NCBI GenBank assembly: GCA_002298075.1
Contig: DBLW01000027.1
Span: forward strand, 9,842 to 45,954
Length of the DNA stretch: 36,113 bases
Origin: Bacteroidales bacterium UBA714
GTDB lineage: Bacteria > Bacteroidota > Bacteroidia > Bacteroidales > UBA932
Reading direction: 5' to 3'
Positions 9,346 to 17,964 of the stretch are shown piece after piece; positions within the stretch are counted from its first letter, which is position 1; every line of letters begins with the position of its first letter. Below the pieces are notes generated by a model, which saw nothing but the letters and a program-made list of their open reading frames with translations, did no database searches and was not told where the DNA came from. Made by a program: the position numbers and the translations under genes.

Positions 9346-9449
9346 GTCGTCAAAATGTTTTGTCTTGCATCCCGGTGGCCTGTAACGCAATGTCTGCCGT
9401 TTGGACCATAGAGCGCAAATCGGTGGTTATTAATGATTTGTGGAAAAAC

Positions 9450-9471
9450 GATGCCCCTGTGATGGGGAATC
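9450..9471 (-). terminator. Probable terminator downstream of thrA
   Basis: On the - strand GATTCCCC-ATCACA-GGGGCATC forms an eight-pair stem with one mismatch and a six-base loop, followed by GTTTTT. It lies about 70 bases past the thrA stop. Confidence 0.55.
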
Positions 9472-9514
9472 GATTTTGTGTATTATGTTGATTGTCAGTA
9501 TGTTTTGCTCCATG
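9464..9514 (+). repeat. Copy B of the 51-bp sequence also found at 5867-5917
   Basis: This copy lies in the thrA-metY intergenic region and is 37/51 identical to copy A. A short frame from its ATG (M-L-I-V-S-M-F-C-S-M) mirrors the start of the DUF1573 gene (M-L-I-C-T-M-S-R-S-M), then stops. It may be the leftover 5' end of a lost paralogue, or a dispersed repeat. Confidence 0.4.
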
Positions 9515-9539
9515 TGCACAATGCAACGTGGCACTGAAA

Positions 9540-12002
9540 CTACATCAGAATGTCATTAAGCACACCGGATGCAGTCTGATAAGCCCCCGCTCCGGCACCG
9601 GATATCACCAATGGTGACGGATAGAAACCAGTCCTGATGATTGCGGAATTATCGGTCCCGTTGAGATTGAACAGCGGATGCTCCGGAGAAATGTCTTCGA
9701 GGGCAATCCTGGCCCGGTATCCGGAAGGTGCGTCCCCGTCTTTCGTGAGCGAAGCTATGAACCTTTGCCTCAGACCTTTCCCGGCAGCTTCATTATACCT
9801 TGCGGCAAACGCGTCCTCATTATCTTCGAGCATCTTGTAGAATGCCGGCACTTTCCCTGCGAAGAACTCAGGGGAGAGGAGAGGTGATATTTCCACATCC
9901 TTTTCCTCTATCGGAATGCCTGCCTCGCGCGACAGGATAATCAGTTTCCTCAGCACATCCCTTCCGCTCAGGTCAAGGCGGGGATCCGGTTCTGTGTAGC
10001 CGGCATCCTGCGCCCTTTTGACTACCTGGGCGAATGTCCCGCCTTCGCCTCCGCGGTATGTGCTGAAAATATAGTTCAGCGTTCCTGAGAGGACTGCTTC
10101 GATACTGATTATGTCATCTCCGCTGTTGACGCTACGGGATATGGATTCGAGAATCGGAAGCGCCGCGCCTACCGTTGTCTCATACCTTAGCGACGCACCG
10201 TTTTCAAGGGCGGCGGCCTTAAGTGCCGCATATTGGCTGTATGGTGCTGAGAACGTGATTTTGTTGCATGCCACTACGGAATATCCTCGTTTGAAAAGAT
10301 TCATGTATTTATAGGCTATGTCCGAAGAGCCTGTGCAGTCCACGAATACTGAATTTTCGAGCGACAGGGTCGCCAAAGTCTCGAAATATGCCTCGTCAGC
10401 CGCGCTTTCTCCAGTCTCAAGACGTCCGGTGATTCCGTCAAGACTGATTCCTGCCTTGTCAACAATGAATTTCCTGCTGTTGGAAAGTCCGCAGACATGA
10501 AGCCTCTTGCCTGTGCGTGCGGCGATTTTGTCTCCGTTGCGTGCTATGATGTCGGTCAAGGCCTTGCCCACGACACCGTATCCGGCTATGAAGACATGTA
10601 TGTCCTTTACGGTACTTTTCCCGAAGAACTCGTTGTGGATATGCAGGATTGCCGCATCCGCATCAACAGAGGGTATGATTACCGATACATTGCGTTCCGA
10701 AGAACCCTGCGCGGTTGCCCTTACCGGTATGCTGTGCCTGCTCAGGGCTGCGAGCATCCTGCCTGTGGTCCCGCTCTGGCTCAGCACATCATCGCCCACA
10801 AGGCATACGATTGAAAATCCTTTCTCGACTTTCAGCGGGTTCAGCTTACCGAGCGAAATCTCGTATGCGAAGCATCTGTCCGCAGCCTCACGCGCTTTCT
10901 CTGCATCTTTTTCCGCTACGGCTATGCACATCGTATGCACCGAAGAGGCCTGGGTTATAAGTATTATATTGATTCCGTTGCGGCTCAGCGTGTCGAACAG
11001 GCGGCTTGAGAAGCCCGGTATCCCGACCATCCCGCTTCCCTCGAGTGAAATGAGGGCTATGTTGTCTGAGTTTGAGATTCCGATGAGCTTGTTCTTGCTT
11101 CTCGGGGGATTCTTCTCGATGAGAGTCCCGTGGGCATCAGGGTCGAATGTGTTTTTCACATATATCGGAATCCCTTCCGCCACCACGGGCTGGATTGTCG
11201 GAGGATAGATTACCTTGGCTCCGAAGTGTGAGAGTTCCAGGGCCGCTTTGTATGAGATATGGCTTATAGTGTGAGCGGACGGGGCTACCTTTGGATTTGC
11301 CGTCATCATTCCGGACACGTCCGTCCATATTTCAAGGATGCGGGCATTGCAGCCGACGGCATACAGCGATGCCGAATAGTCGGAACCGCCTCGTCCGAGG
11401 GTGGTTGTGCGGCCGTGCATGTCTGAGGCTATGAATCCGGGCACAACGAAAAGTTGTGTTATGGGATTGGCTTCAGTCATGCTTTTGACAAGGGAATATG
11501 TCTGTGCGATATTGACTGTTGTCTTGCCGTTTTCTGTTCCTGTCTTTATTATTTCGCGCGAATCCGTCCATTTTGTAGCAATGCCTATTGAGGCGAGCTT
11601 CGTGGCGAGAATTTTCGTTGACCAGAGTTCTCCGAAGCTCTGAATTGCGTCAAGACTGGCCGGAGAAAGCTCTCCAAGCAGGAAAACGCCTTGTGCGATT
11701 CCGCGCAGCGAGTCAAACAGACGGTCGCATGTCTCCCTTGACTCCTCGTGCTTTTCAAGTGGGAGCAGGCTGCCTATTATTTCGTGATGCTTCTGCTGCA
11801 GGCTGTCAATCAGGGTTTTGTAGCTTTCGTCCCGCTCTGCCGCAAGTGTGCCGATTTTTATCAAGGTGTCGGTGCAGCCGCTTATGGCAGAGACTACAAG
11901 TATGGTCCTGTCACGTTCGGCCGCCTTTGCGACGATTTCAGTCACTTTGAGCATATTGTCCGCATTGGCGACCGATGTGCCGCCGAATTTCATCACTTGC
12001 AT
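9540..12002 (-). CDS. thrA: Bifunctional aspartokinase / homoserine dehydrogenase
   Basis: The 820-aa fusion carries both enzymes. Aspartokinase (about residues 1-460) starts with the K-F-G-G-T-S-V substrate/ATP motif at residue 5, has L-G-R-G-G-S-D-Y-S-A in the middle, and is followed by ACT-type regulatory repeats (I-S-L-E-G-S-G-M-V-G, I-V-C-L-V-G-D-D-V). Homoserine dehydrogenase (about 470-820) starts with the dinucleotide fold I-A-G-Y-G-V-V-G-K-A and has G-T-L-N-Y-I-F and E-P-D-P-R-L-D-L-S-G. It catalyses the first and third steps from aspartate to homoserine; asd nearby supplies the middle step. ACT repeats in this family usually give threonine feedback inhibition. It lies 168 bases downstream of metX in the same direction, with no clear terminator between. 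Confidence 0.95.
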   Translation of the reverse strand: MQVMKFGGTSVANADNMLKVTEIVAKAAERDRTILVVSAISGCTDTLIKIGTLAAERDESYKTLIDSLQQKHHEIIGSLLPLEKHEESRETCDRLFDSLRGIAQGVFLLGELSPASLDAIQSFGELWSTKILATKLASIGIATKWTDSREIIKTGTENGKTTVNIAQTYSLVKSMTEANPITQLFVVPGFIASDMHGRTTTLGRGGSDYSASLYAVGCNARILEIWTDVSGMMTANPKVAPSAHTISHISYKAALELSHFGAKVIYPPTIQPVVAEGIPIYVKNTFDPDAHGTLIEKNPPRSKNKLIGISNSDNIALISLEGSGMVGIPGFSSRLFDTLSRNGINIILITQASSVHTMCIAVAEKDAEKAREAADRCFAYEISLGKLNPLKVEKGFSIVCLVGDDVLSQSGTTGRMLAALSRHSIPVRATAQGSSERNVSVIIPSVDADAAILHIHNEFFGKSTVKDIHVFIAGYGVVGKALTDIIARNGDKIAARTGKRLHVCGLSNSRKFIVDKAGISLDGITGRLETGESAADEAYFETLATLSLENSVFVDCTGSSDIAYKYMNLFKRGYSVVACNKITFSAPYSQYAALKAAALENGASLRYETTVGAALPILESISRSVNSGDDIISIEAVLSGTLNYIFSTYRGGEGGTFAQVVKRAQDAGYTEPDPRLDLSGRDVLRKLIILSREAGIPIEEKDVEISPLLSPEFFAGKVPAFYKMLEDNEDAFAARYNEAAGKGLRQRFIASLTKDGDAPSGYRARIALEDISPEHPLFNLNGTDNSAIIRTGFYPSPLVISGAGAGAYQTASGVLNDILM

Positions 12003-12170
12003 ATCAATTAGTCTTGTGTGTTATGTAAATTCCTGTTTTGCCGGTGTTTTCGTTCCGGCTGTTTCCTGTAGCCGCTTTTTGCCGTGCCGTTCCGGATGGG
12101 CTGTTCCGCTCTGCTGTACTTGATTTACTTACGAGGTCGTCCTGCCGTGCTTTGGCTTTTCAAATGCAGC

Positions 12171-13193
12171 CTATGGCATCAGCGGCCTTATTATTTCTTC
12201 CAGCTGGACATTCTCGAGAAGAAAGCCGTCATGTCCGAATCCGGATGTAATCTCATGATAGACAGCTCCGGGAATGCATGAGGCTATCAACTGCTGCTCG
12301 TTCACGGGAAAAAGCCTGTCGCTGTCGATTCCGATTACGGTACAGCTTGCCTTGACTGTGCCCAATGCCGCCTCTACTCCGCCTCTGCCCCTCCCGACAT
12401 TGTTGCTGTCCGCGCAGTCGCACAGATAGCGGTAGGAATATGCGTCGAAACGGTCGGAAAGTTTCTTTCCCTGGTATCTTTGGTATGATGCGGCGCGTGA
12501 TGCGAAGAGTGTGTCATTGCCGCTTTCCTGCTGGGTGGCATTGAATCCCTCATAGTTCCTGTAAAGCAGCATGCCGATGCTTCTTGCGCACTGCAGTCCT
12601 GCCGCTCCTCCTTTCAGGCTTTCTGAAGCGAGGAATGTGGCATCGGCTTCCAGTGCCATCCTCATTGCCTCGTTGACAGCATTCAGCCATGGGGTAGTCT
12701 TGGCGCTCAATGCAATGAAAACTGCTTTTCCGATTACATCCGGCTCCATGACCGACCATTCGAGAGCCTGGAATCCTCCTATTGAACCGCCTACGATAAG
12801 GTCAATGCGTTCTATTTCCAATGATTTGCGAACCAGTGAATTGGCCCTGACTATGTCCCGCACTGTGATTTTCGGGAAATCCAGCAGATATGGCCTGCCG
12901 GTTGACGGATTTTCTGATGCAGGGCCTGAGGAACCGTATGGCGAGCCGAGCATATTCGCGCAGACGACAAAATATTTGTCAGTGTCGAAAAGTTTTCCGG
13001 GTCCGGTCAGTTCCGGCCACCAGTCCTGTGCATCTGAATTTGCAGTAAGTGCATGGCAGAGCCAGATTACTTTCCTGCTGTCTCCTTTTTGCCACGGCTT
13101 TTCCGATGTGTGATAGGCTACCTTGAGTCCGGTGATGCTTCCGCCTGCCTCAAGTTCAAAAATTCCTTCGTGTATGTATTCGTGTGCTGTCAT
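12171..13193 (-). CDS. metX: Homoserine O-acetyltransferase
   Basis: I choose the ATG at 13193 (MTAHEYIHEGIFELEAGG); an ATG at 13217 lies inside the predicted -7 box. The 340-aa protein has the alpha/beta-hydrolase fold of MetX. It shows a nucleophile elbow G-G-S-I-G-G with Ser137, a catalytic Asp in G-I-D-S-D-R-L-F-P, and His in G-F-G-H-D-G-F-L-L-E. Acetyl-CoA plus homoserine gives O-acetylhomoserine, the substrate of metY. A serine or succinyl-CoA variant of the family cannot be excluded by eye. It has a good promoter at 13215-13246 and is divergent from an Lrp/AsnC regulator, which is therefore the prime candidate to control it. Confidence 0.93.
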   Translation of the reverse strand: MTAHEYIHEGIFELEAGGSITGLKVAYHTSEKPWQKGDSRKVIWLCHALTANSDAQDWWPELTGPGKLFDTDKYFVVCANMLGSPYGSSGPASENPSTGRPYLLDFPKITVRDIVRANSLVRKSLEIERIDLIVGGSIGGFQALEWSVMEPDVIGKAVFIALSAKTTPWLNAVNEAMRMALEADATFLASESLKGGAAGLQCARSIGMLLYRNYEGFNATQQESGNDTLFASRAASYQRYQGKKLSDRFDAYSYRYLCDCADSNNVGRGRGGVEAALGTVKASCTVIGIDSDRLFPVNEQQLIASCIPGAVYHEITSGFGHDGFLLENVQLEEIIRPLMP

Positions 13194-13214
13194 AATTTTT
13201 CCAAAAACGGTATG

Positions 13215-13246
13215 CAAAGGTCATATATATGATTGTTAAAAACAAA
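13215..13246 (-). promoter_or_regulatory. metX promoter, Bacteroidota type
   Basis: Read on the - strand, TTTG (13243-13246), a 20-bp spacer and GACCTTTG (13215-13222) match the Bacteroidota -33/-7 consensus with one mismatch. The box lies 21 bases before the chosen metX ATG. Confidence 0.6.
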
Positions 13247-13248
13247 CA

Positions 13249-13281
13249 TTTGGGGCAATTCGGTAAAATATTCTATATTTG
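13249..13281 (+). promoter_or_regulatory. lrp promoter, Bacteroidota type
   Basis: TTTG (13249-13252), a 21-bp spacer and a perfect TATATTTG (13274-13281). The -33 box is two bases from the metX -33 box on the other strand, so the two promoters are back to back. Confidence 0.65.
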
Positions 13282-13315
13282 TCTGATTTTACCTGTATTT
13301 TTGGTGAAATATTCT
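13262..13315 (+). promoter_or_regulatory. Paired operator-like repeats GGTRAAATATTCT
   Basis: GGTAAAATATTCT at 13262-13274 and GGTGAAATATTCT at 13303-13315 differ at one position and lie 41 bp apart, about four helical turns. The second is followed by GAATATTC. AT-rich sites of this kind suit Lrp-family proteins. They overlap the lrp -7 box and leader, which suggests autoregulation; this is inference. Confidence 0.45.
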
Positions 13316-13346
13316 GAATATTCATTGATTTGTAGAATTTATAGAA

Positions 13347-13820
13347 ATGGAAAACCTTGACGTGACCGACATTATGATTCTGCGCGAATTGCAGAAGGAT
13401 GCCAAGCTGACAACTAAAGAGCTTGCCGCAAAGGTCCATTTGTCGCCGTCTCCAGTATTTGAAAGACTGAAGCGTCTTGAAAGGGACGGGTATATAAAGA
13501 ATTATATCGCCGTTGTCGATCCGATAAAGGCCGGAAACGGCATAATGGTGCTTTGTAATGTGCGTCTGAAGCATCACAGCAATGAATTGGGCCGGCAGTT
13601 CACATCAGTCATAGCCGGCATAGATGAAGTGGTGGAATGCTTCAATACCTCGGGAGACTATGATTATCAGCTGAAAATATATGCCCGCAGCATGGCCCAT
13701 TATCAGGAACTTGTGCTCGGGCGGCTCGGAGAACTTGACTGCATCGGCAGCCTGCACAGTATTTTCGTGATTGGCGAAGTGAAAAATTCCCGCAGCATCC
13801 CTCTCGGCCACGGGAAATGA
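13347..13820 (+). CDS. Lrp/AsnC-family transcriptional regulator
   Basis: The 157-aa protein has the family layout. An N-terminal winged helix-turn-helix covers residues 1-60 (I-L-R-E-L-Q-K-D-A, then L-S-P-S-P-V-F-E-R-L-K-R-L-E-R-D-G). A C-terminal RAM/ACT-like effector and oligomerisation domain follows (D-P-I-K-A-G-N-G, then S-G-D-Y-D-Y-Q-L-K-I). Such regulators bind an amino acid and form dimers to octamers. Placement divergent from metX, with shared promoter DNA, points to control of methionine or aspartate-family genes. Its effector cannot be told from sequence. It is convergent with the MORN protein gene; 70 bases separate the stops, and I see no clear terminator there. Confidence 0.9.
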   Translation: MENLDVTDIMILRELQKDAKLTTKELAAKVHLSPSPVFERLKRLERDGYIKNYIAVVDPIKAGNGIMVLCNVRLKHHSNELGRQFTSVIAGIDEVVECFNTSGDYDYQLKIYARSMAHYQELVLGRLGELDCIGSLHSIFVIGEVKNSRSIPLGHGK

Positions 13821-13890
13821 CAGGCTTGATGCCTTATATGTCGGATATCCGTATCAATATATCTGGATGCAGTGTGTTCGTGCTCCCGGA

Positions 13891-14739
13891 TTAGCGGTCC
13901 TGTATGAAGTTTATCCTCTGCATGAAGGTCTGGGGAACGAATTGCCCGTTCTTGACGGCCGGTTCCCATTCAGGAGCTTTGGAGAGCGTTTTCACCACGG
14001 TGTCACCGAATCTCTTGTCCATGCATCTGATGATGCGTATGTCTGTCAGAGTCCCGTCCGTGTTGATTGTGAAGCAGAACTCAACAAATGACTCATCTCC
14101 CTCCGAATTCTTGGGCCATTTAAGTCTCGGCTGCATCCATTCGCGATAGAATTTGCTGAAATTTCCGCCCTTGTATGTGGCCTTCCTGTCGTCTATTCCT
14201 GATGCAGGGCGGCTGTTCATGATCTCTTTCAGAAATTTCTTCTGCTCCTTGTCCGGACCTGTGGACTTGAATTCCGGAATCTTTATGCCTGCGGAACTTG
14301 CGGACGGATATTTGGTCCCATCTTTTGTCGGTCTGCCGTCTTTCATGACCCCGATGAATACCGTACCGGAACTGGTTACAAGTGTGTCGCGTCCGTCGGC
14401 CTGCCCGTCTTTGAAGTTACCTGTGATGATGTCTCCTGAAGCCGAGAAAAGCTGTCCGTGTCCAGACCGTCTGCCGCCAGAGAAATTCCCCTGGTATCTG
14501 CTTCCGTCAGGAAGGTACTGGATTCCGGGCCCTTCGGCGACGCACTCCACGAAATGTCCGGAAATGAGTCCTTCCTCATATGAATACAAGGTCCCTTCTC
14601 CGACCGGATATTCCCCGGTATATTTCCATGTGCCCGCAGTGACGGTGGTGTCTTTCTGCGCGTACATCGTGAATGTCGGCAGGAGCGCTGCCAAGACGCC
14701 GGCAGCAACTATTCGTTTCATTTTGGTTTTCATAGTCAT
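13891..14739 (-). CDS. Secreted MORN-repeat protein with TonB-like C-terminal domain
   Basis: ATGs at 14739, 14733 and 14721 are all possible; the first gives 282 aa. There is a signal peptide (hydrophobic V-A-A-G-V-L-A-A-L-L-P, cleavage near MYAQ). Residues about 40-145 contain MORN-like repeats (G-E-G-T-L-Y-S-Y, Y-Q-G-N-F-S-G-G-R-R-S-G-H-G, I-T-G-N-F-K-D-G-Q-A-D-G). Residues about 190-282 resemble the TonB C-terminal domain (F-C-F-T-I-N-T-D-G-T-L-T-D, then A-P-E-W-E-P-A-V-K-N-G). Such TonB_C domains on Bacteroidota secreted proteins need not energise transport. There is no N-terminal membrane anchor of classical TonB type. It lies downstream of the receptor operon in the same direction but has its own likely promoter. 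Function unknown. Confidence 0.8.
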   Translation of the reverse strand: MTMKTKMKRIVAAGVLAALLPTFTMYAQKDTTVTAGTWKYTGEYPVGEGTLYSYEEGLISGHFVECVAEGPGIQYLPDGSRYQGNFSGGRRSGHGQLFSASGDIITGNFKDGQADGRDTLVTSSGTVFIGVMKDGRPTKDGTKYPSASSAGIKIPEFKSTGPDKEQKKFLKEIMNSRPASGIDDRKATYKGGNFSKFYREWMQPRLKWPKNSEGDESFVEFCFTINTDGTLTDIRIIRCMDKRFGDTVVKTLSKAPEWEPAVKNGQFVPQTFMQRINFIQDR

Positions 14740-14759
14740 AAGATGTCAGATATGATTCT

Positions 14760-14790
14760 TAAAAGTACCCAATAAAATTTACAATGACAA
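14760..14790 (-). promoter_or_regulatory. Possible promoter of the MORN/TonB-C gene
   Basis: On the - strand TTG (14788-14790), a 20-bp spacer and TACTTTTA (14760-14767), one mismatch from TAnnTTTG. It is 20 bases upstream of the first ATG. Confidence 0.35.
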
Positions 14791-14869
14791 GGATTCAAGG
14801 CGTTTTTGTAATATGATGACATTCTTGGACTTCTTTAGCCTTATGCATTTCCGGCATGCCCTATCTTCA

Positions 14870-15838
14870 TTATATCGGGTTGCCAATCCATCCGGAAGAC
14901 GTGCATCCCATACATGACGCTATCCCGTAACCGCCGGAGATGTTTCCGTTGCTGATGAAAGGCGGGATAAGGCCGGCAGCGAGCAGTGACTCGTTTATCC
15001 GCGGATTGAGATATTCATAGGCCTCTTTCGGAATCCGGAACATTTCCACATTGTACAGCGTGCGCCTGAATATCTTGTAATCTTCAACGACTACCCAGTA
15101 TTTGTCCTGCTGATATGGTATGTCCACCACGATTTCAAGATTCTGTGTTTTTCCTCCGTCATCTTCAAAGATTACCATATCAGTCCCGTTCACATGGCAC
15201 TGCTTGATGGTTTTATAGCCGAGAATATCCTCATCCTTGGACTTCACAGGTGACTCCATTTTGTAGTCATATCGCAGATAAGAGACTTCCGTTTCCGGCT
15301 GCCGGTCTGAATCGGCATATGTCTTTTCCATTCTGCATACCCCTCTGATGGCCACTCCATAATAATGCTTCTGTCCGGATCCATCATTTCGTCTCACTGT
15401 GAATTTGTGACGGAGAGTGCCATAGTTGTATATTTCACGGCTCATTTCCATATCTGCTTCATCCGGGACGGAAGATGATGCCGTAATTTGAGGATAGCCC
15501 TCAGCACTGGCATCTACCGATACGATATCGCCTGGTTTCAACGGGACATCTGCAATGTACGTGTAAACGTAATTGTCTTCAGAATATAACTTTGGGGCAA
15601 ATGAGTCTCCATTTACCCTGAAGTTCATCATGATGTTCGATAGTTCTTTCGGGCCTTCATACTCTGTTATCGGCACGGCTGCCGTCAGCTTGATATATGT
15701 CGTATCGTGATTGTTGGACGGGAAACATTCAAGATACAGGCGCCCTCCGTCCGGCTTGAGCGGAAGATCAGTCTCACGCTCGCATGACAATGCCGCAATA
15801 AGCAGTAAAGATGATAATATGGCGGGTATTTTCCTCAT
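14870..15838 (-). CDS. DUF4249 lipoprotein, TonB receptor partner
   Basis: 322 aa, with a lipoprotein signal MRKIPAILSS..ALSCERE (Cys at residue 19). The body is beta-rich and matches DUF4249 in layout: an N-terminal Ig-like part ending in D-V-P-L-K-P-G-D-I-V-S-V, then strands carrying the Y-Y-G-V-A and V-V-V-E-D-Y patterns, and a C-terminal Gly/Cys-rich end. DUF4249 proteins are nearly always encoded next to a TonB-dependent receptor and are thought to be outer-membrane lipoprotein partners, as SusD is for SusC. The gene starts two bases after the receptor's stop codon, so translation is probably coupled. The substrate is unknown. Confidence 0.8.
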   Translation of the reverse strand: MRKIPAILSSLLLIAALSCERETDLPLKPDGGRLYLECFPSNNHDTTYIKLTAAVPITEYEGPKELSNIMMNFRVNGDSFAPKLYSEDNYVYTYIADVPLKPGDIVSVDASAEGYPQITASSSVPDEADMEMSREIYNYGTLRHKFTVRRNDGSGQKHYYGVAIRGVCRMEKTYADSDRQPETEVSYLRYDYKMESPVKSKDEDILGYKTIKQCHVNGTDMVIFEDDGGKTQNLEIVVDIPYQQDKYWVVVEDYKIFRRTLYNVEMFRIPKEAYEYLNPRINESLLAAGLIPPFISNGNISGGYGIASCMGCTSSGWIGNPI

Positions 15839-15840
15839 TG

Positions 15841-17964
15841 CTAAAATTTTAAAGTATAACTGAAGGATGGGATTATCGGGACAAGCGAATATATGGTAGC
15901 TACCGGTTTGTTTTCAAGATTGATTGTTGTCCGCATAAGAATCGGGTTCATCCTGCAGTAAGTGTTGTAGATGCTGATATTCCAGATGCTCTCGTTGCCG
16001 CGTTTTGTCTTCTTGTGGAAGTTACAGCTCAGATCAAGCCTATGATAATCAGGCATCTTTGCATTATATGGTTCGGAAAACAGAAATTTCGTCCCTGTTC
16101 CCGGAAGGTTGACAATATGCTCCGGGACAGTCACACGATTGCCGCTGTGAAAATTCCATGTGGCATTGATGTCAATGTTTTCCGTAATCCGGTATGAGGC
16201 TGTCAGGGTCAGTTTGTGCCTGTTGTCAAACCTGTCCCTGAACCAGCTGGAATGAAGCTCGTCGAATTTACGTTCGCTCCATGACAAGGTATATGCGGCA
16301 CTTCCGAGGAATTTTCCGGAAAGATATTTTACTTCAAGCTCGGCTCCGTATGAACGGCCTTTCCCGCTTATGAATTCCTCCTCCCATTTGTCAATTGGCG
16401 GGAAAAGGGAGCCTGAGCCTGAATAGATGAGGCAGTTCCGGATTGAACGGTAGTAACCGCTGGCATCCACATGCCAATTCTTTGAAATGCGGGCATATAT
16501 CCCGGCCGCGGCCTGATGGGAATCGGACGGTTTTACTATGCTTGTGGACGGCATCCAGATGTTTGTCGGCAGGTCGATATAAATTGACGACAGCAGATGG
16601 GAATATTGGCTCATGGCTTCGTATGAGGCCTTTGCTATAATGTCATCTGTGATATTATAGCTTGCCGCCAATCTTGGCTGTGGCCTGAAATATGCGGCTC
16701 CGTCTGCGAAATATCCGTCAAGCCTGAGTCCTGCGGTAAGGCTGAACGGCCCGTAGGTCATCTCGTCTTCTGCAAATGCAGAAACTTCATGGGACAGATA
16801 TTTTCCGGAGCCGGAATCGGTCATGATATCCTCTCCTTTTGTCTTTACTTTTGTATGTGACGGATTATACCAGGAGCTCCTGTACTCAATGCCTGCAGAA
16901 AGGTTGTGATGCTTGAATGACATTACCAAGGCGCTCTTGATTCCTGCTGCATTGGCGCTGCTTACAGATGTCTCTGTAAATGTGCCGGATGTCAATACGT
17001 CATCAGAGAAATCATTGGACTTCTGCCAATCCGAGATATCTGAATAGCCTTTTGAGTAATACAGCATTGCTGAAAGGGCCAGCCTTTGTGAAAATATGTG
17101 GTTCCAGCTTGACGACGCGGCAATATTACCCCATTTCATATTCGTCTTGACTCCGCTTTCCGCATCGTATATTTCTTTGCCATAATACTTTTCCTGGGTT
17201 ATCTTGCTGTAGCTGAAATGGTCTGTTCCGGCAAAGAAACGGAAATTTATCTTGTCAGACTTGGTCGGGGCATATGCCAGGTTTACGTCAGAATCGAAAA
17301 GGGCATAGCCGCCCTTTGTCTTTGTGTCGCTTCCGGAATTATTGAATGCAAGTATTGGTGCGATGATGGCATCGAGCCAGCTTCTGCGTATCGCCACATT
17401 GTATGACAGCTTGTTCTTGACAATTGGCCCGTTCAGATTTATCCTTCCGTCAATAAGTCCGATTGAGACGGAACCGCCGAACTTTTCCATAGAGCCGTCC
17501 GTAGTCGTAATGTCAACGACGGAAGACAGTTTGCCGCCATATCGCGCCGGAAATCCGCTTTTATAAAAGTCAGCAGATTGGATGATGTCAGTGTTGAACG
17601 ACGAGAAAAGGCCTGCAAGATGTGACACCTGGAACAGCGGTACTCCGTCAAGGAGGAAAAGGTTGTCGCTTCCATCCCCGCCGTGCACGTAAAGCCCGGA
17701 CATCAATTCCATTCCAGACGCGACTCCAGATATGTTCTGAAGTACCTTTATGACATCCGGGGTTCCCAATACTGCGGTTCCTGCAATAAGTTCCTTGCGG
17801 TCAAGACGCTTCAGCCCGGTATATGCAATAGGGGACTTTTCCGCAGAAATGATGACCCTTTCGAGAGTGTCCGCAATTTCTTTTTCATCGGCTGCAGCCG
17901 GAAAGCAGACGTTCAGGAACGCAAGAAAAATACTACAGAGAGTAAGAAACCCTTTCATATACAA
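15841..17964 (-). CDS. TonB-dependent outer-membrane receptor
   Basis: 707 aa (start at 17964; MKGFLT at 17958 is an alternative). A signal peptide is followed directly by a TonB-box-like region and plug (R-V-I-I-S-A-E-K-S, then L-Q-N-I-S-G-V and L-L-D-G-V-P-L), without the carboxypeptidase-like N-terminal domain usual in SusC proteins. The rest is a 22-strand-type barrel ending in Y-T-L-K-F, with the aromatic C-terminus needed for barrel assembly. The start overlaps the end of the upstream lipoprotein gene by 32 bases, and a DUF4249 gene follows at once, forming a three-gene operon. I infer uptake of a small ligand, but nothing in the sequence identifies it. Confidence 0.9.
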   Translation of the reverse strand: MYMKGFLTLCSIFLAFLNVCFPAAADEKEIADTLERVIISAEKSPIAYTGLKRLDRKELIAGTAVLGTPDVIKVLQNISGVASGMELMSGLYVHGGDGSDNLFLLDGVPLFQVSHLAGLFSSFNTDIIQSADFYKSGFPARYGGKLSSVVDITTTDGSMEKFGGSVSIGLIDGRINLNGPIVKNKLSYNVAIRRSWLDAIIAPILAFNNSGSDTKTKGGYALFDSDVNLAYAPTKSDKINFRFFAGTDHFSYSKITQEKYYGKEIYDAESGVKTNMKWGNIAASSSWNHIFSQRLALSAMLYYSKGYSDISDWQKSNDFSDDVLTSGTFTETSVSSANAAGIKSALVMSFKHHNLSAGIEYRSSWYNPSHTKVKTKGEDIMTDSGSGKYLSHEVSAFAEDEMTYGPFSLTAGLRLDGYFADGAAYFRPQPRLAASYNITDDIIAKASYEAMSQYSHLLSSIYIDLPTNIWMPSTSIVKPSDSHQAAAGIYARISKNWHVDASGYYRSIRNCLIYSGSGSLFPPIDKWEEEFISGKGRSYGAELEVKYLSGKFLGSAAYTLSWSERKFDELHSSWFRDRFDNRHKLTLTASYRITENIDINATWNFHSGNRVTVPEHIVNLPGTGTKFLFSEPYNAKMPDYHRLDLSCNFHKKTKRGNESIWNISIYNTYCRMNPILMRTTINLENKPVATIYSLVPIIPSFSYTLKF

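Noticed and set aside
10507..11208. 233-codon + frame opposite thrA
   Set aside because: It lies wholly antisense to a clear thrA coding region and shows no family features; long antisense frames are common opposite such genes.
13194..13346. SAM riboswitch upstream of metX
   Set aside because: The leader between the predicted start site and the ATG is too short for one, and the region is explained by two promoters.
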